A stretch of 64,000 nucleotides of DNA from Borreliella spielmanii (GTDB taxonomy: Bacteria > Spirochaetota > Spirochaetia > Borreliales > Borreliaceae): NCBI RefSeq assembly GCF_014201705.1, contig NZ_JACHFA010000002.1, positions 222,674 through 286,673 on the forward strand, read 5' to 3'. Positions 1 to 8,087 of the stretch are shown here, piece after piece. Under the pieces are notes generated by a model. That model worked only from the letters and a program-made list of their open reading frames with translations. It was not told the DNA's origin and searched no databases. Positions within the stretch are counted from its first letter, which is position 1; every line of letters begins with the position of its first letter. The position numbers and the translations under genes are program-made.

Positions 1-1242
1 AGTTGTCAAGAATTCGTTTAGATCTTTAATAGCTTGTTGGCGTGTTTTTGGGTTTTCAAGATCACTAGGTTTTATTGAATGCACCTTAGATTTAAGGTCT
101 TCTAATTCCTGTGTTTTCTTATCTTCTTTGTCTAATTGAAAAATGTCTTTTTTGTAAGGATCTTTTGGTATATTAATTAAATTTGGTTCAATATCTTTTT
201 TTATTAAGGTTAATAGTAAGTTGGAGGCTTCTTTAGTTTTTAAGCTTTCAATCAATTCATTTACTTTTTGGAATTTATTGCTTAAGCCCTTTTTAATTAA
301 TTCTTTTAATCTGTTTTTTCCAAGTGAGACTCTACCGGTATTAATATCATCTAATATTTCATAGAGCTCTTTTTTTATTAAGTAACTATATGGTCTATGA
401 ATTTTTCCTATTATTGTCTGGCTGGGTGGAGAAAGATCACGCTCTTTTTTAGAATTTGAAGGCATCTTTTTTAAAGATTCCCCATTATCATTGTTTAAAT
501 ATTTACTCTTTTCTGGGTTTTTTAAAATGTGCTCTGAATTTTTTTCTTTGGGAAAATTTGTGTTTTGCTTGTCATTTTCTATTTTTTGAGGGTTGTTTAA
601 AACATGTTCATTGTTTGATTTTTCACTTAAATTTTTTTTTAGTTTTTCCAAAGAAAATAAATTTTTTTGATCATTAATGTTTAATTTGGGATTTGGAGCC
701 TGTATTATTTGATTTTCTTTTTTTTGGGGTATTGTATTTTGGTTTATTTTTTCTGGAATTTTGCTTTTTTTAAATTCAGATATGTCTTCATCTTCAATGC
801 CAACATCATCGTTTCTGTCAGAGTAGTTTTCTGTTATTGCGGTGTCTTTAATGTATCTATTATTAAATGCAATATCAAAATTTTCGTTTACATTTGTTTT
901 TATACTGTCTTGACCTTTAATCTTGTCTAAGATTTGATTTGCAGAATCTCTTTGTAATTCGTTTGATTCAAAAGGACTACTGTTGGCAATTTCTGCTAGT
1001 GTATTTGTAAGCATTGCAATATCTTCATTTTGCGGGTATTTATCTTGCAGAAGTTTTGCAACAGAATATGCTTTTTTATAGTTTCGGTCTATTACACTGT
1101 TTTTAACTTCGTTTAGCATTATTTCTCTGTTTTTATCATTTAATTTTCTTTGATATATATAGTAACCAAAGCCCCCAAATGATAAGATAATTAATAAAAT
1201 TAAAAGCAACAATACCGAAAAATTCGTACGTTTTTTATTCAT
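1..1242 (-). CDS. lmp1: Lmp1 surface-located membrane protein, N-terminal part (gene runs off window edge)
   Basis: The first 414 codons are present; the rest lies beyond base 1. The start ATG (1242-1240) overlaps the end of the upstream TPR gene by 8 bp, so the two are translationally coupled. Residues 10-29 form one hydrophobic membrane segment or uncleaved signal anchor. Residues 40-90 look like a TPR-type helical pair. Residues 140-290 are low-complexity, Lys/Asn/Glu-rich and apparently disordered. Within that stretch two imperfect units, EHVLNNPQK near 212 and EHILKNPEK near 237, repeat with a 25-residue spacing. Lmp1 of B. burgdorferi is described as a surface-exposed protein that protects against host immunity and has a repeat-containing middle region and a TPR-rich C-terminus. 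Identification rests on recognising the N-terminus, gene order and repeat style; the C-terminal TPR domain cannot be seen here. Confidence 0.85.
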   Translation of the reverse strand, partial: MNKKRTNFSVLLLLILLIILSFGGFGYYIYQRKLNDKNREIMLNEVKNSVIDRNYKKAYSVAKLLQDKYPQNEDIAMLTNTLAEIANSSPFESNELQRDSANQILDKIKGQDSIKTNVNENFDIAFNNRYIKDTAITENYSDRNDDVGIEDEDISEFKKSKIPEKINQNTIPQKKENQIIQAPNPKLNINDQKNLFSLEKLKKNLSEKSNNEHVLNNPQKIENDKQNTNFPKEKNSEHILKNPEKSKYLNNDNGESLKKMPSNSKKERDLSPPSQTIIGKIHRPYSYLIKKELYEILDDINTGRVSLGKNRLKELIKKGLSNKFQKVNELIESLKTKEASNLLLTLIKKDIEPNLINIPKDPYKKDIFQLDKEDKKTQELEDLKSKVHSIKPSDLENPKTRQQAIKDLNEFLTT

Positions 1243-2002
1243 CTATGTATAACTCCTCTTGCCAATTAAGTTTTTCCAGCTCAATTAAAGAATTTGTTTC
1301 TAGATTGTCGTTAAAACCATCTTTAAGTATTTGGTTTTTATCTTCTTTTGCGTATACAATATGTTCGGTTCTTCCCTTTAAACTTTTGTCAAGTTTTTCA
1401 AGATTAATTTTTTCATTTCTTAAATAGCTTATTATAAGCAAAATACTGTCTTTTTTTTCTGTTTTTGATCTAAGGGTAATAAATTGTGAGTAGTCATGGA
1501 TAGCCATAGTATATGAATCCCAAGCTTTTTGGTATTCTTTTTCTTTAGATGTTATTTTGCCCTGTTGAACATAGGCATTAGCTCTGTTTAGTAGAGCGCT
1601 GTCATAATTGGGTTTGCTTTTAATAGAGTTGGAATAATATTTTATTGCTAGAGGATAGTAACCTTCTCCTCTGTTAAACATTATGTTTCCTAATTCATAA
1701 TATAGTATATAATCTATTTCGCCTCCTATTGCAATTCCATCGAGCAAGGCCCCTTCAGCTTCTGTTAGTTGGTTATTTTCTCTGTATGCTATTGATAAAA
1801 AGTAATAGCCAAGTTGTACTTTTGGATATTTTTTAATAGCATCGCTTAGTGTTTCTATTGCTTGAATGTAATTTTTGTTTTTCATTTCTTCTTTACCAAT
1901 TCTAATTAGCCTTTGAGAATATGCTAATTTTGAATTAAATATTAAAATTAAAAATAAAACAAAAATTGTAAAATTTTTATTTAATAATAAATAAATTTTC
2001 AT
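1235..2002 (-). CDS. Exported tetratricopeptide-repeat protein upstream of lmp1
   Basis: This 255-residue protein has a signal peptide (hydrophobic residues 11-28, probable cleavage after an AYS-like site near 29), so it is likely periplasmic or surface-associated. TPR-like helix pairs run from about 33 to 180, with typical spacing such as NYIQAIETLSDAIKKYP and PLAIKYYSNSIKSKPNYDSA. The C-terminal 70 residues are charged and helical without clear TPRs. It lies 25 bp downstream of the previous gene and overlaps lmp1 by 8 bp, so it probably belongs to a gtaB-unknown-TPR-lmp1 operon. TPR domains mediate protein-protein contacts; a role assisting Lmp1 is inference from position only. No specific function is recognised. 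Confidence 0.85.
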   Translation of the reverse strand: MKIYLLLNKNFTIFVLFLILIFNSKLAYSQRLIRIGKEEMKNKNYIQAIETLSDAIKKYPKVQLGYYFLSIAYRENNQLTEAEGALLDGIAIGGEIDYILYYELGNIMFNRGEGYYPLAIKYYSNSIKSKPNYDSALLNRANAYVQQGKITSKEKEYQKAWDSYTMAIHDYSQFITLRSKTEKKDSILLIISYLRNEKINLEKLDKSLKGRTEHIVYAKEDKNQILKDGFNDNLETNSLIELEKLNWQEELYIDE

Positions 2003-2027
2003 TTTTTCCCATTCTGTTTAATTTAGA

Positions 2028-3776
2028 TTAAATGTCTTTAGCTTTCATAAGTTCTTTTTTAAAATTTATTTTTTGCTTCAATTTTGCTTTGAAAAAAGAA
2101 ATAAATTCTAATAAACCACTTTTTTCATTAGATTTTATCTTTTTATTGTTTTTTAATTCTATCAAATTCTCACAATATATTAAATAGTATAATGCAGGCA
2201 ATAATTTTTTCTCATTTTCATTTTCTAGTTTTTCAATAAGATTAAATCTTATATTTTTGAGAATAATTTTTAAAATTCTTGATCTTGTTTTTAGTGATTT
2301 TATTAAAAGATATGATTTTTGATAATCTAGTTGGTTGGGATTTATTTTTTGCATTTTTATTATTTTTTTAGGTATTGTAATTTTATTCTCGTCAAGGTAA
2401 AGCAGTATATCTGATATAAACTTGAAATGCTTATTTTCAATATTAGGGTAAAAGGATAAAAAATATACAAATATTTGATTTTGTATTTCAAAAGTTTTAG
2501 TTTTAAAAAATTCTTTCATGTGTTGGCAATAAATTTTTTTATCCTTATTATCAGCATAAATATAGAATGAAATCCATCCATAAGTTTCTATATTCTGAGA
2601 ATTTTTTTCGACGTAGTTTATAATACTTTGCATGAATGCATTTTTAATGTACTTGTCTTTAAATAAGCTTGAGCTTTCGTAAGGGTTGAAATTTATTTTG
2701 TCAAAAGATGTAAAAAAATCTTCTGTTTGAAATTTTGCGTTTATAATTTCTTTAATTTTTTCTTTTATATTGATTAATTTGTGTTTTTCAATGTATTCAA
2801 GTGCATTTATGAAAGATTTCCAATTATTCGATATTTTGTCCCTGAAAAACCAAGTTAAATATTTTTTTATTATTGTTTTCTCAATTACATATAAATAACA
2901 CTTTAATGTGTCTTGGAAATCCTTTGGAATGTATTGTGTAAAATCACTGAAAAAATAATTAAAGTTAATATTTTTACTCGAACCTTTATAAAAAATTTCG
3001 TTAAGACTTAAAGTTTTTATTGCACGTAAGTAGTTTAAAATTTCATTGTATTTTAGCGCTAGAATTTCTTCTTCTAAGTATTTGTAATATTTTATTAAAA
3101 TTTTTATAAAAATGTTTTTACTTAAACATCCAACTGGCCAATATGTAAGTATTAGCATTTTTTTTAGTTTTATTAGTCTGCTTTCTTTATTAATTAAGCT
3201 TGATTTAAAAACTTTTTGATTTTCTGATTGATTTTTTAAATTTTTATTTATGATATTTAATATTTCAATTTTATTTTTATTTCTTACAGCTACTAGAATA
3301 TCTATTGTTTGTTCCAAGTTGTCAATGTTAATATTGCTAGAAAAATTTAATATAATTTGCTTGTAAATGTCTTTTTTTTCTTGAGAATAATAAGGATTAT
3401 TTTGTATTTCAATTAGTTTTAAAAAATTATTAGATTTTAGTTTATATGTTATTCCTAGTTTTTTAGTGTTAAAGTTGGATTCTTTGCTTATTTGAGTTAA
3501 GTTTTTACTTTTTACTATTTCTAATATCCATTTTTTAATTATTTCATTTTGAGTTTTTTTGTAGTAGTATTCTTCAAGCGAAGTATTTAATACATTTTTT
3601 TCCTTTGCATAATCATTGCTAATTTTTATAAGTTCAATTATTTCAGGTTTTTTTAATTTGTAAAGTTGGGAAGAAATGCTATATTTTAAAACTTTTTCTT
3701 CTATATATTTGATTATGTATTTTTTTAATGTAGCAAGGGAATTATAAAATTCTGGATCTTTTTTAATCGTTTTCAT
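2028..3776 (-). CDS. Hypothetical protein, all-helical, cytoplasmic
   Basis: An open frame of 582 residues with no signal peptide, no membrane segment and no motif that I recognise. Composition is dominated by Lys, Ile, Asn, Glu and Leu. The sequence reads as successive amphipathic helices, with several aromatic-rich stretches (for example WFFRDK near 310 and YGWISFYIYA near 400) that could be helical-repeat packing. The start ATG at 3776 overlaps the end of gtaB by 14 bp, which argues for translational coupling with the sugar nucleotidyltransferase. The exported TPR gene follows 25 bp downstream. I cannot assign a function; a helical-repeat scaffold is a guess from composition. Confidence 0.75.
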   Translation of the reverse strand: MKTIKKDPEFYNSLATLKKYIIKYIEEKVLKYSISSQLYKLKKPEIIELIKISNDYAKEKNVLNTSLEEYYYKKTQNEIIKKWILEIVKSKNLTQISKESNFNTKKLGITYKLKSNNFLKLIEIQNNPYYSQEKKDIYKQIILNFSSNINIDNLEQTIDILVAVRNKNKIEILNIINKNLKNQSENQKVFKSSLINKESRLIKLKKMLILTYWPVGCLSKNIFIKILIKYYKYLEEEILALKYNEILNYLRAIKTLSLNEIFYKGSSKNINFNYFFSDFTQYIPKDFQDTLKCYLYVIEKTIIKKYLTWFFRDKISNNWKSFINALEYIEKHKLINIKEKIKEIINAKFQTEDFFTSFDKINFNPYESSSLFKDKYIKNAFMQSIINYVEKNSQNIETYGWISFYIYADNKDKKIYCQHMKEFFKTKTFEIQNQIFVYFLSFYPNIENKHFKFISDILLYLDENKITIPKKIIKMQKINPNQLDYQKSYLLIKSLKTRSRILKIILKNIRFNLIEKLENENEKKLLPALYYLIYCENLIELKNNKKIKSNEKSGLLEFISFFKAKLKQKINFKKELMKAKDI

Positions 3777-4599
3777 TTATTCTTTTTTTTATAACTTTCA
3801 TTAAATTTTTATCTTTTTTTGCAAAATTTATTATTGCCTCTAAATAGCCTTCAATAGTTCCTATGTCAATTCTTTTTCCCTTAATATTCTTATATAATAC
3901 TTTTTTTTGATCCATTAGTTTTTTCAAAGCATAAATGTGATAATACTCACCTTTTTTATGCAGTTTAAATCCTTCTTCTAAATGTTCAAAAAACTCATAG
4001 TTGTATAAAAATCTTCCAATAGATGCTTTATTGCTAGGTTCACTTCCGATTTTTGGTTTTTCAATAATGTTTTTTACATGGATTTTGTCTTTGTAGAGAT
4101 CTATTACCCCATATCTGTTTATATTTTCTGGATTTTCAATAATAGATATTATGTTTTTTCCAGTTTTTTCATGAAGTTTGATCAATTGTAAGCTTAATGG
4201 TGGGTTTCCAATGTGAAGATCGTCAGGGTAAGCCACAATTACAGGTTCTCTGTTTATCCAGGGTTTTGCATAAAGTAGCGCATTTCCTGTGCCCAGCATT
4301 TCTTTTTGTCTTATGAAGCTTATGTTAATTTTTTTGTTTTTAATCTTTTCTAATTCATTTTCTTTATTTTCTTTTAAGAAAATATTTTCAAGTTCAATTT
4401 CTCTGTCGAAATAATCTTCAAGAGCTTTTTTTCGCCTTGAGCTTATTAATAAAATGTCTTTTATTCCTGAATCGATAAATTCTTGGATAATATAATCTAT
4501 GGCTGGTTTGTTTAAAATTGGCAACATTTCTTTTGGAATTGTTTTTGTTATTGGTAAAAATCTTGTTCCATACCCAGCTGCCAGAATAATGCCTTTCAT
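3763..4599 (-). CDS. gtaB: UTP--glucose-1-phosphate uridylyltransferase
   Basis: Makes UDP-glucose from UTP and glucose-1-phosphate in the cytoplasm, a precursor for glycolipids such as the galactolipids and glucosyl lipids of Borrelia membranes. The N-terminus carries the nucleotidyltransferase signature LAAGYGTRFLP (6-16) followed by the K-E-M-L-P block (23-27). The internal VIEKPKIG-type motif is present as NIIEKPKIGSEPS near 178-190. Length of 278 residues is normal for the GalU/GtaB family. ATG at 4599 has a purine-rich AGAGAG element about 7 bases upstream. It is first in a run of four minus-strand genes ending with lmp1. The exact nucleotide-sugar specificity (UTP and glucose) is family inference. 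Confidence 0.9.
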   Translation of the reverse strand: MKGIILAAGYGTRFLPITKTIPKEMLPILNKPAIDYIIQEFIDSGIKDILLISSRRKKALEDYFDREIELENIFLKENKENELEKIKNKKINISFIRQKEMLGTGNALLYAKPWINREPVIVAYPDDLHIGNPPLSLQLIKLHEKTGKNIISIIENPENINRYGVIDLYKDKIHVKNIIEKPKIGSEPSNKASIGRFLYNYEFFEHLEEGFKLHKKGEYYHIYALKKLMDQKKVLYKNIKGKRIDIGTIEGYLEAIINFAKKDKNLMKVIKKRINEND

Positions 4600-4651
4600 A
4601 CTTTTCTCTCTTGAAATAAGATTATATCAAAAATTTAATTTTATATATTAA

Positions 4652-5221
4652 ATGTTTTTTAAAATTGTTTTAAAATCTTTACTTATGTATGTAAGTTCGG
4701 GTAAATATAAAGGTAAAAAAATTTTATTTCCCAAGACCGGTGTTATTCGTCCTGTGATGTCTATTGTTAGAGAAGCCTTTTTTTCTATTATTTTCAAGGA
4801 TATTATTAACTCAAAATTTTTAGATGTTTTTGCAGGAACCGGCATAATGTCTGTTGAGGCTCTTAGTAGGGGAGCAAGTCTTGCCCATCTTGTTGAATGT
4901 AATAGAAAAACTAAAAGTACATTAGTGAAAAATTTTAGCTTTGTTGAGGAATTTTATAAGTTTTTTTTTCAAAGAGCAGAGGATTTTTTGGTCAAAAAAG
5001 ATCTTTTTTATGATTTTATTTATCTTGATCCTCCTTTTAATTATAAAAATAAGATTAATCTACTCGAGATTATTTTAAAAGGTAAAATTTTAAATGATAA
5101 AGTTAGCATTATTATGCATTGTCCTTTTAGTGAAAATTTGGATATAAATACATCAAAATTTTCAGTTTATAATTTAAAAAGGTATGGGGGATCAAAACTT
5201 ATTTTTTTAAGAATATTATAG
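4652..5221 (+). CDS. rsmD: 16S rRNA (guanine-N2) methyltransferase RsmD
   Basis: A SAM-dependent methyltransferase that in the RsmD family modifies a guanine of 16S rRNA (G966 in E. coli) during small-subunit assembly. The SAM-binding block FLDVFAGTGIMSVEALSRGA and the catalytic motif YLDPPFNY are both visible. The frame opens at 4652, but family members usually begin close to the RIISGKYKG-like block, here VSSGKYKGKK, so translation may start at the ATG at 4685, giving 178 residues. Neither start has a clear Shine-Dalgarno sequence. It is a lone plus-strand gene between two minus-strand genes, ending 4 bases before the convergent HD-GYP-like gene. Confidence 0.88.
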   Translation: MFFKIVLKSLLMYVSSGKYKGKKILFPKTGVIRPVMSIVREAFFSIIFKDIINSKFLDVFAGTGIMSVEALSRGASLAHLVECNRKTKSTLVKNFSFVEEFYKFFFQRAEDFLVKKDLFYDFIYLDPPFNYKNKINLLEIILKGKILNDKVSIIMHCPFSENLDINTSKFSVYNLKRYGGSKLIFLRIL

Positions 5222-5224
5222 GAT

Positions 5225-6775
5225 TTAATTTTTTTCATGGTTAAAGAGGACGAGTTGAATTTCATTTTTATTTAATTCTGGAATGTTGTTTTGTATCGCA
5301 AAGTCATCCGCAATTTTTAATGGATTTTTTTTGTAATTGCCATTAGCATCTTTTATTAAAATTTCTCTGTTTTCAAGATCCATTATTATTTCTTCTATTT
5401 TATAAGTCTGGTTTTTTTTGTTTATTATGGATAGATTTGGCATAATGCTCATTTTGTATTCAATAACAGCAGCTTGAAAAAGATTTTCATTATTATTTTT
5501 TTTGTTTACACTTACTATTTGTCCGTAATCAAAAGGTGCAAGTATTGTTAAAAAATTTTCTAGCATCTTAATGTCAAATTTTTTATTTTTTGTTTGCTCA
5601 CTTGGTTCTTTCCTGCTCCAGAAGTATTCTCCACTATTTTCTGTTAGGAATTTGACAGCCTCTAAAGGGTTAGCGCTTTCTTTTATTATTATTGGATTTA
5701 CTAATTCATCGTAGGTATCTATTATGCAAAAAATCCTAACAAGCTCATGAATAAATTTGTTGATTTTCAGTTGTGGATACCCAGTAGCATCAAGGTATTC
5801 TTTTTGCCCATTGATTATCATTTTTGTAATAGCTGAAATATCCTCTCTTATTCTAAATAAATTCTTAGCAATGTTAATACTTTTTTCCAAGTGTTCTATT
5901 TTTAATTTGTGATGTTCTTTTAAATTTTTGTCTTTAAGGCTTATTTTGTTTCCTATATTTTCTAATATTGTTGTATGCATTAATCCTATTGAGTGTAACA
6001 ATGATCCAAGTGCGGCTTGTAGTATCATGTCTTCTGGGTAAAAAAATTCTGTAAATTCGGTATATTCAGTTTTATCAAGAACAAATTTCATAGTTGAGCG
6101 CGGGGCATTTTGCAAAGATCTTACTTTATTTAAATTCGCAATTGTAATTAGAAAATAAATTGTTGTGTCGACTGAATGTAGCAGTATTGAATCGCCTTCT
6201 GTTTTAATTTTACCTTTAAAAAATTCATAATCTCTTCTAGCAGAATATAAATATAATTTTTTTAAAGTTTTTTTATCTTTAAGGTTTTCTTTTGTTCTAA
6301 GCTTTTGAACATCAAAATAATGATATATTTCTAATAAAATTTTTTGCAAAGATATTATTTTATGTCTTGGAAGTATTTTAAAGCTCCCTTCTAATATTTC
6401 TTTCCAATAAATTTGATTGGGCTCGACCTCCATTAATGTATTTATTTTCATGATCGGTTTTTTCCCTTTGGTAAAAAATATTAGGTCGTCTTCTCTAAAG
6501 GGTTTATATACATCTTTTAGATTATCTATTAACTTTTCTCTTAAATAATTAAGATCATCATTTAAAATTTCTTCATTTATTTTTTTTATCAGGTCCTCAT
6601 ATGAGACATTTTCTTCTTTTTTAAGTACAGGAATGTACGGAGTATTACCTTTAGCAAGTATTTTGATAATTTTTTCATTTACTCTTGTTCCAAGTTTTGA
6701 TAAATTTCCTATTCTTGCAAAAATTACGTCTTGTTCATTTAGATCCTTTATTTGCTTTATTTCTTTAAGTATCAC
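5225..6775 (-). CDS. HD-GYP-like protein with degenerate metal site
   Basis: A 516-residue cytoplasmic protein. From about 195 to 375 it follows the outline of an HD-GYP phosphodiesterase domain: an initial His (LLHSVDT, H200), the HD position (LLHSIGLMH, 260-267), a histidine-containing helix (EHHKLKIEH, 287-295), the GYP block (DATGYP, 329-334) and a late Asp (DTYDEL, 353-358). The hallmark HD dyad reads HS here, and the HHE triplet before the GYP block is replaced by INGQ (321-324), so two metal ligands are missing. The first 190 residues have no recognised domain. GTG start at 6775 follows an AAGGATC element. A regulatory or c-di-GMP-binding pseudo-enzyme is plausible but inferred; Borrelia's active HD-GYP enzyme (PdeB) is encoded elsewhere. 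Confidence 0.8.
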   Translation of the reverse strand: MILKEIKQIKDLNEQDVIFARIGNLSKLGTRVNEKIIKILAKGNTPYIPVLKKEENVSYEDLIKKINEEILNDDLNYLREKLIDNLKDVYKPFREDDLIFFTKGKKPIMKINTLMEVEPNQIYWKEILEGSFKILPRHKIISLQKILLEIYHYFDVQKLRTKENLKDKKTLKKLYLYSARRDYEFFKGKIKTEGDSILLHSVDTTIYFLITIANLNKVRSLQNAPRSTMKFVLDKTEYTEFTEFFYPEDMILQAALGSLLHSIGLMHTTILENIGNKISLKDKNLKEHHKLKIEHLEKSINIAKNLFRIREDISAITKMIINGQKEYLDATGYPQLKINKFIHELVRIFCIIDTYDELVNPIIIKESANPLEAVKFLTENSGEYFWSRKEPSEQTKNKKFDIKMLENFLTILAPFDYGQIVSVNKKNNNENLFQAAVIEYKMSIMPNLSIINKKNQTYKIEEIIMDLENREILIKDANGNYKKNPLKIADDFAIQNNIPELNKNEIQLVLFNHEKN

Positions 6776-6803
6776 TTTGAGATCCTTTTAATCTTTAAAT
6801 AAA

Positions 6804-6876
6804 TATCGCCGAGGAGAATCGAACTCTTGACACAAGGATTTTCAGTCCTATGCTCTACCAACTGAGCTACAGCGAC
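6804..6876 (-). tRNA. tRNA-Phe (GAA), downstream copy
   Basis: A cloverleaf of 73 nt can be folded by eye: acceptor GTCGCTG/CGGCGAT, D arm GCTC...GAGC, anticodon loop CTGAAAA with anticodon GAA, T loop TTCGATT, discriminator A. CCA is not encoded. Relative to the upstream copy it has a G-U pair at the top of the acceptor and an A-C mismatch in the T stem (AAGAG/CTCCT). It lies 19 bp downstream of the other tRNA-Phe and is probably cotranscribed with it. Confidence 0.93.
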
Positions 6877-6895
6877 AATTGTAATTTAACTAACA

Positions 6896-6968
6896 TGCTG
6901 CCGAGGAGAATCGAACTCCTGACACAAGGATTTTCAGTCCTATGCTCTACCAACTGAGCTACAGCAGC
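6896..6968 (-). tRNA. tRNA-Phe (GAA), upstream copy
   Basis: A cloverleaf of 73 nt: acceptor GCTGCTG/CGGCAGC, D arm GCTC...GAGC, anticodon loop CTGAAAA with anticodon GAA, fully paired T stem AGGAG/CTCCT with loop TTCGATT, discriminator A, no encoded CCA. It is the first transcribed of two nearly identical tRNA-Phe genes. A perfect -35-like TTGACA (minus strand; 7010-7015) lies about 40 bp upstream, but I could not place a convincing -10 at 17 bp from it. Confidence 0.95.
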
Positions 6969-7030
6969 TTTTATTCTAGTACCTTAATTTTTCCATAAGT
7001 GTATATGTTTGTCAACTCTTTTTAAATTTT

Positions 7031-7061
7031 AGCATTTTAAATGCAGCGCTAAGAAAATGCT
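7031..7061. repeat. Overlapping inverted repeats between hflC and tRNA-Phe
   Basis: The 147 bp between the end of hflC and the tRNA-Phe pair holds a 13-bp perfect palindrome GCATTTTAAATGC (7032-7044). It also holds an alternative 8-bp stem AGCATTTT (7031-7038) with AAAATGCT (7054-7061). The two pairings are mutually exclusive. It may serve as a 3' processing or termination structure for hflKC, but there is no U-run after it on the minus strand. Confidence 0.4.
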
Positions 7062-7115
7062 TTATAGTTGCCTTAGACTTTAAAATAAGCAATTTTGAAT
7101 TTATAGAATAAATTT

Positions 7116-8087
7116 TCAATTTATTTTGTGAAGATATTTAAAGAAATCCATATCTGTTGAGAAAATTTTTCTTTTATCTTTTAATACCGCTTTATAGCTT
7201 TCTAATGCCTGCCAAAATTTGTAAAATTCAATATTTTTACCATATGTATTTGAATAAATTCTTGCGGCTTCTAGATCCCCTTCAGCTTTTATTTTTGCAG
7301 CAGTGGCTTTTGCTTCGCTTAATAGGCTTAATTTTTCTTTTTCTATGCTTCCAAGAATTTCTGTTTTTTCAGCTAACCCTATACTTCTTTGTTCTTCTGC
7401 GATTTGTTGTCTTTCTGAAATCATTCTGTTGTTTACGGATTCAATAAGGCTTGGATCATAAGTAACTTTTCTTATTAGTACGTCTACAATTTCAATCCCA
7501 ATATCTTTAGTATTGTTGTTTGCTATATGAATTATTTCTTTTTCGATTATCTTTCGCCCTTTTGTTATTTTATAAATACCATTGATTTTTGTTTCTTGTG
7601 GGGTGAGTATTCCATTAGACAAACGTTGAATTGGATCGTTTGAGCTTCTTATAATTTCGAGCAAAGGATATTTTGCAATAACTCCTCTAACAGCTGGCTC
7701 AATTGCTGCGTCAATTCTAACGTAAGCTCTATTCATTGTTTTTATTGTTGTATAGAATTTATTTATGTCTGCAATTTTCCATCTAGCTGTTGTATCAATC
7801 CATATTAATTGCTTTTCTTCTCCCCCCGTTGGGATTCTTTGGGGTTCTCCATCCCATCTAAGAATGATTTTGGGAAATATTTGTACATTTTCAATTAATG
7901 GAATCTTATATTTAAGACCAGCTAAACTTTCAGTTCTTTGGATTTTTCCAAGTCGAGTGGTTATTGAAATTTCATTTTCTTTTAAAATATAAATTGGTTG
8001 AAAAATGGACAAAATAGTTAAGCAAACTATTATTGTAAAGGTTATAATTTTTATAGTAGAGAATAAAAGGTTTATTATGAATTTCAT
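7116..8087 (-). CDS. hflC: HflC, SPFH/band-7 membrane protease regulator
   Basis: With HflK, HflC forms a large membrane-anchored complex that surrounds and modulates the FtsH protease. Residues 8-30 are a single N-terminal transmembrane segment. The SPFH domain follows (ENEISITTRLGKIQR near 37-51), then a helical region rich in Ala, Glu and Lys (IEKEKLSLLSEAKATAAKIKAEGD stretch near 250-275) typical of the stomatin/prohibitin coiled coil. Length of 323 residues is normal. The ATG follows the hflK stop codon directly with no gap, so the two are translated as a coupled pair. Confidence 0.92.
   Translation of the reverse strand: MKFIINLLFSTIKIITFTIIVCLTILSIFQPIYILKENEISITTRLGKIQRTESLAGLKYKIPLIENVQIFPKIILRWDGEPQRIPTGGEEKQLIWIDTTARWKIADINKFYTTIKTMNRAYVRIDAAIEPAVRGVIAKYPLLEIIRSSNDPIQRLSNGILTPQETKINGIYKITKGRKIIEKEIIHIANNNTKDIGIEIVDVLIRKVTYDPSLIESVNNRMISERQQIAEEQRSIGLAEKTEILGSIEKEKLSLLSEAKATAAKIKAEGDLEAARIYSNTYGKNIEFYKFWQALESYKAVLKDKRKIFSTDMDFFKYLHKIN

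Noticed and set aside
456..677. Open frame on the plus strand antisense to lmp1 (and a second at 709-930)
   Set aside because: Both are shadows of low-complexity lmp1 coding sequence, rich in Phe from reverse Lys codons, with no ribosome-binding site.
4648..4845. Minus-strand frame over the start of rsmD
   Set aside because: It is antisense to a clear methyltransferase and has no family features.
7157..7447. Plus-strand frame inside hflC
   Set aside because: Shadow frame of a conserved gene; no Shine-Dalgarno and only Leu/Phe-rich sequence.
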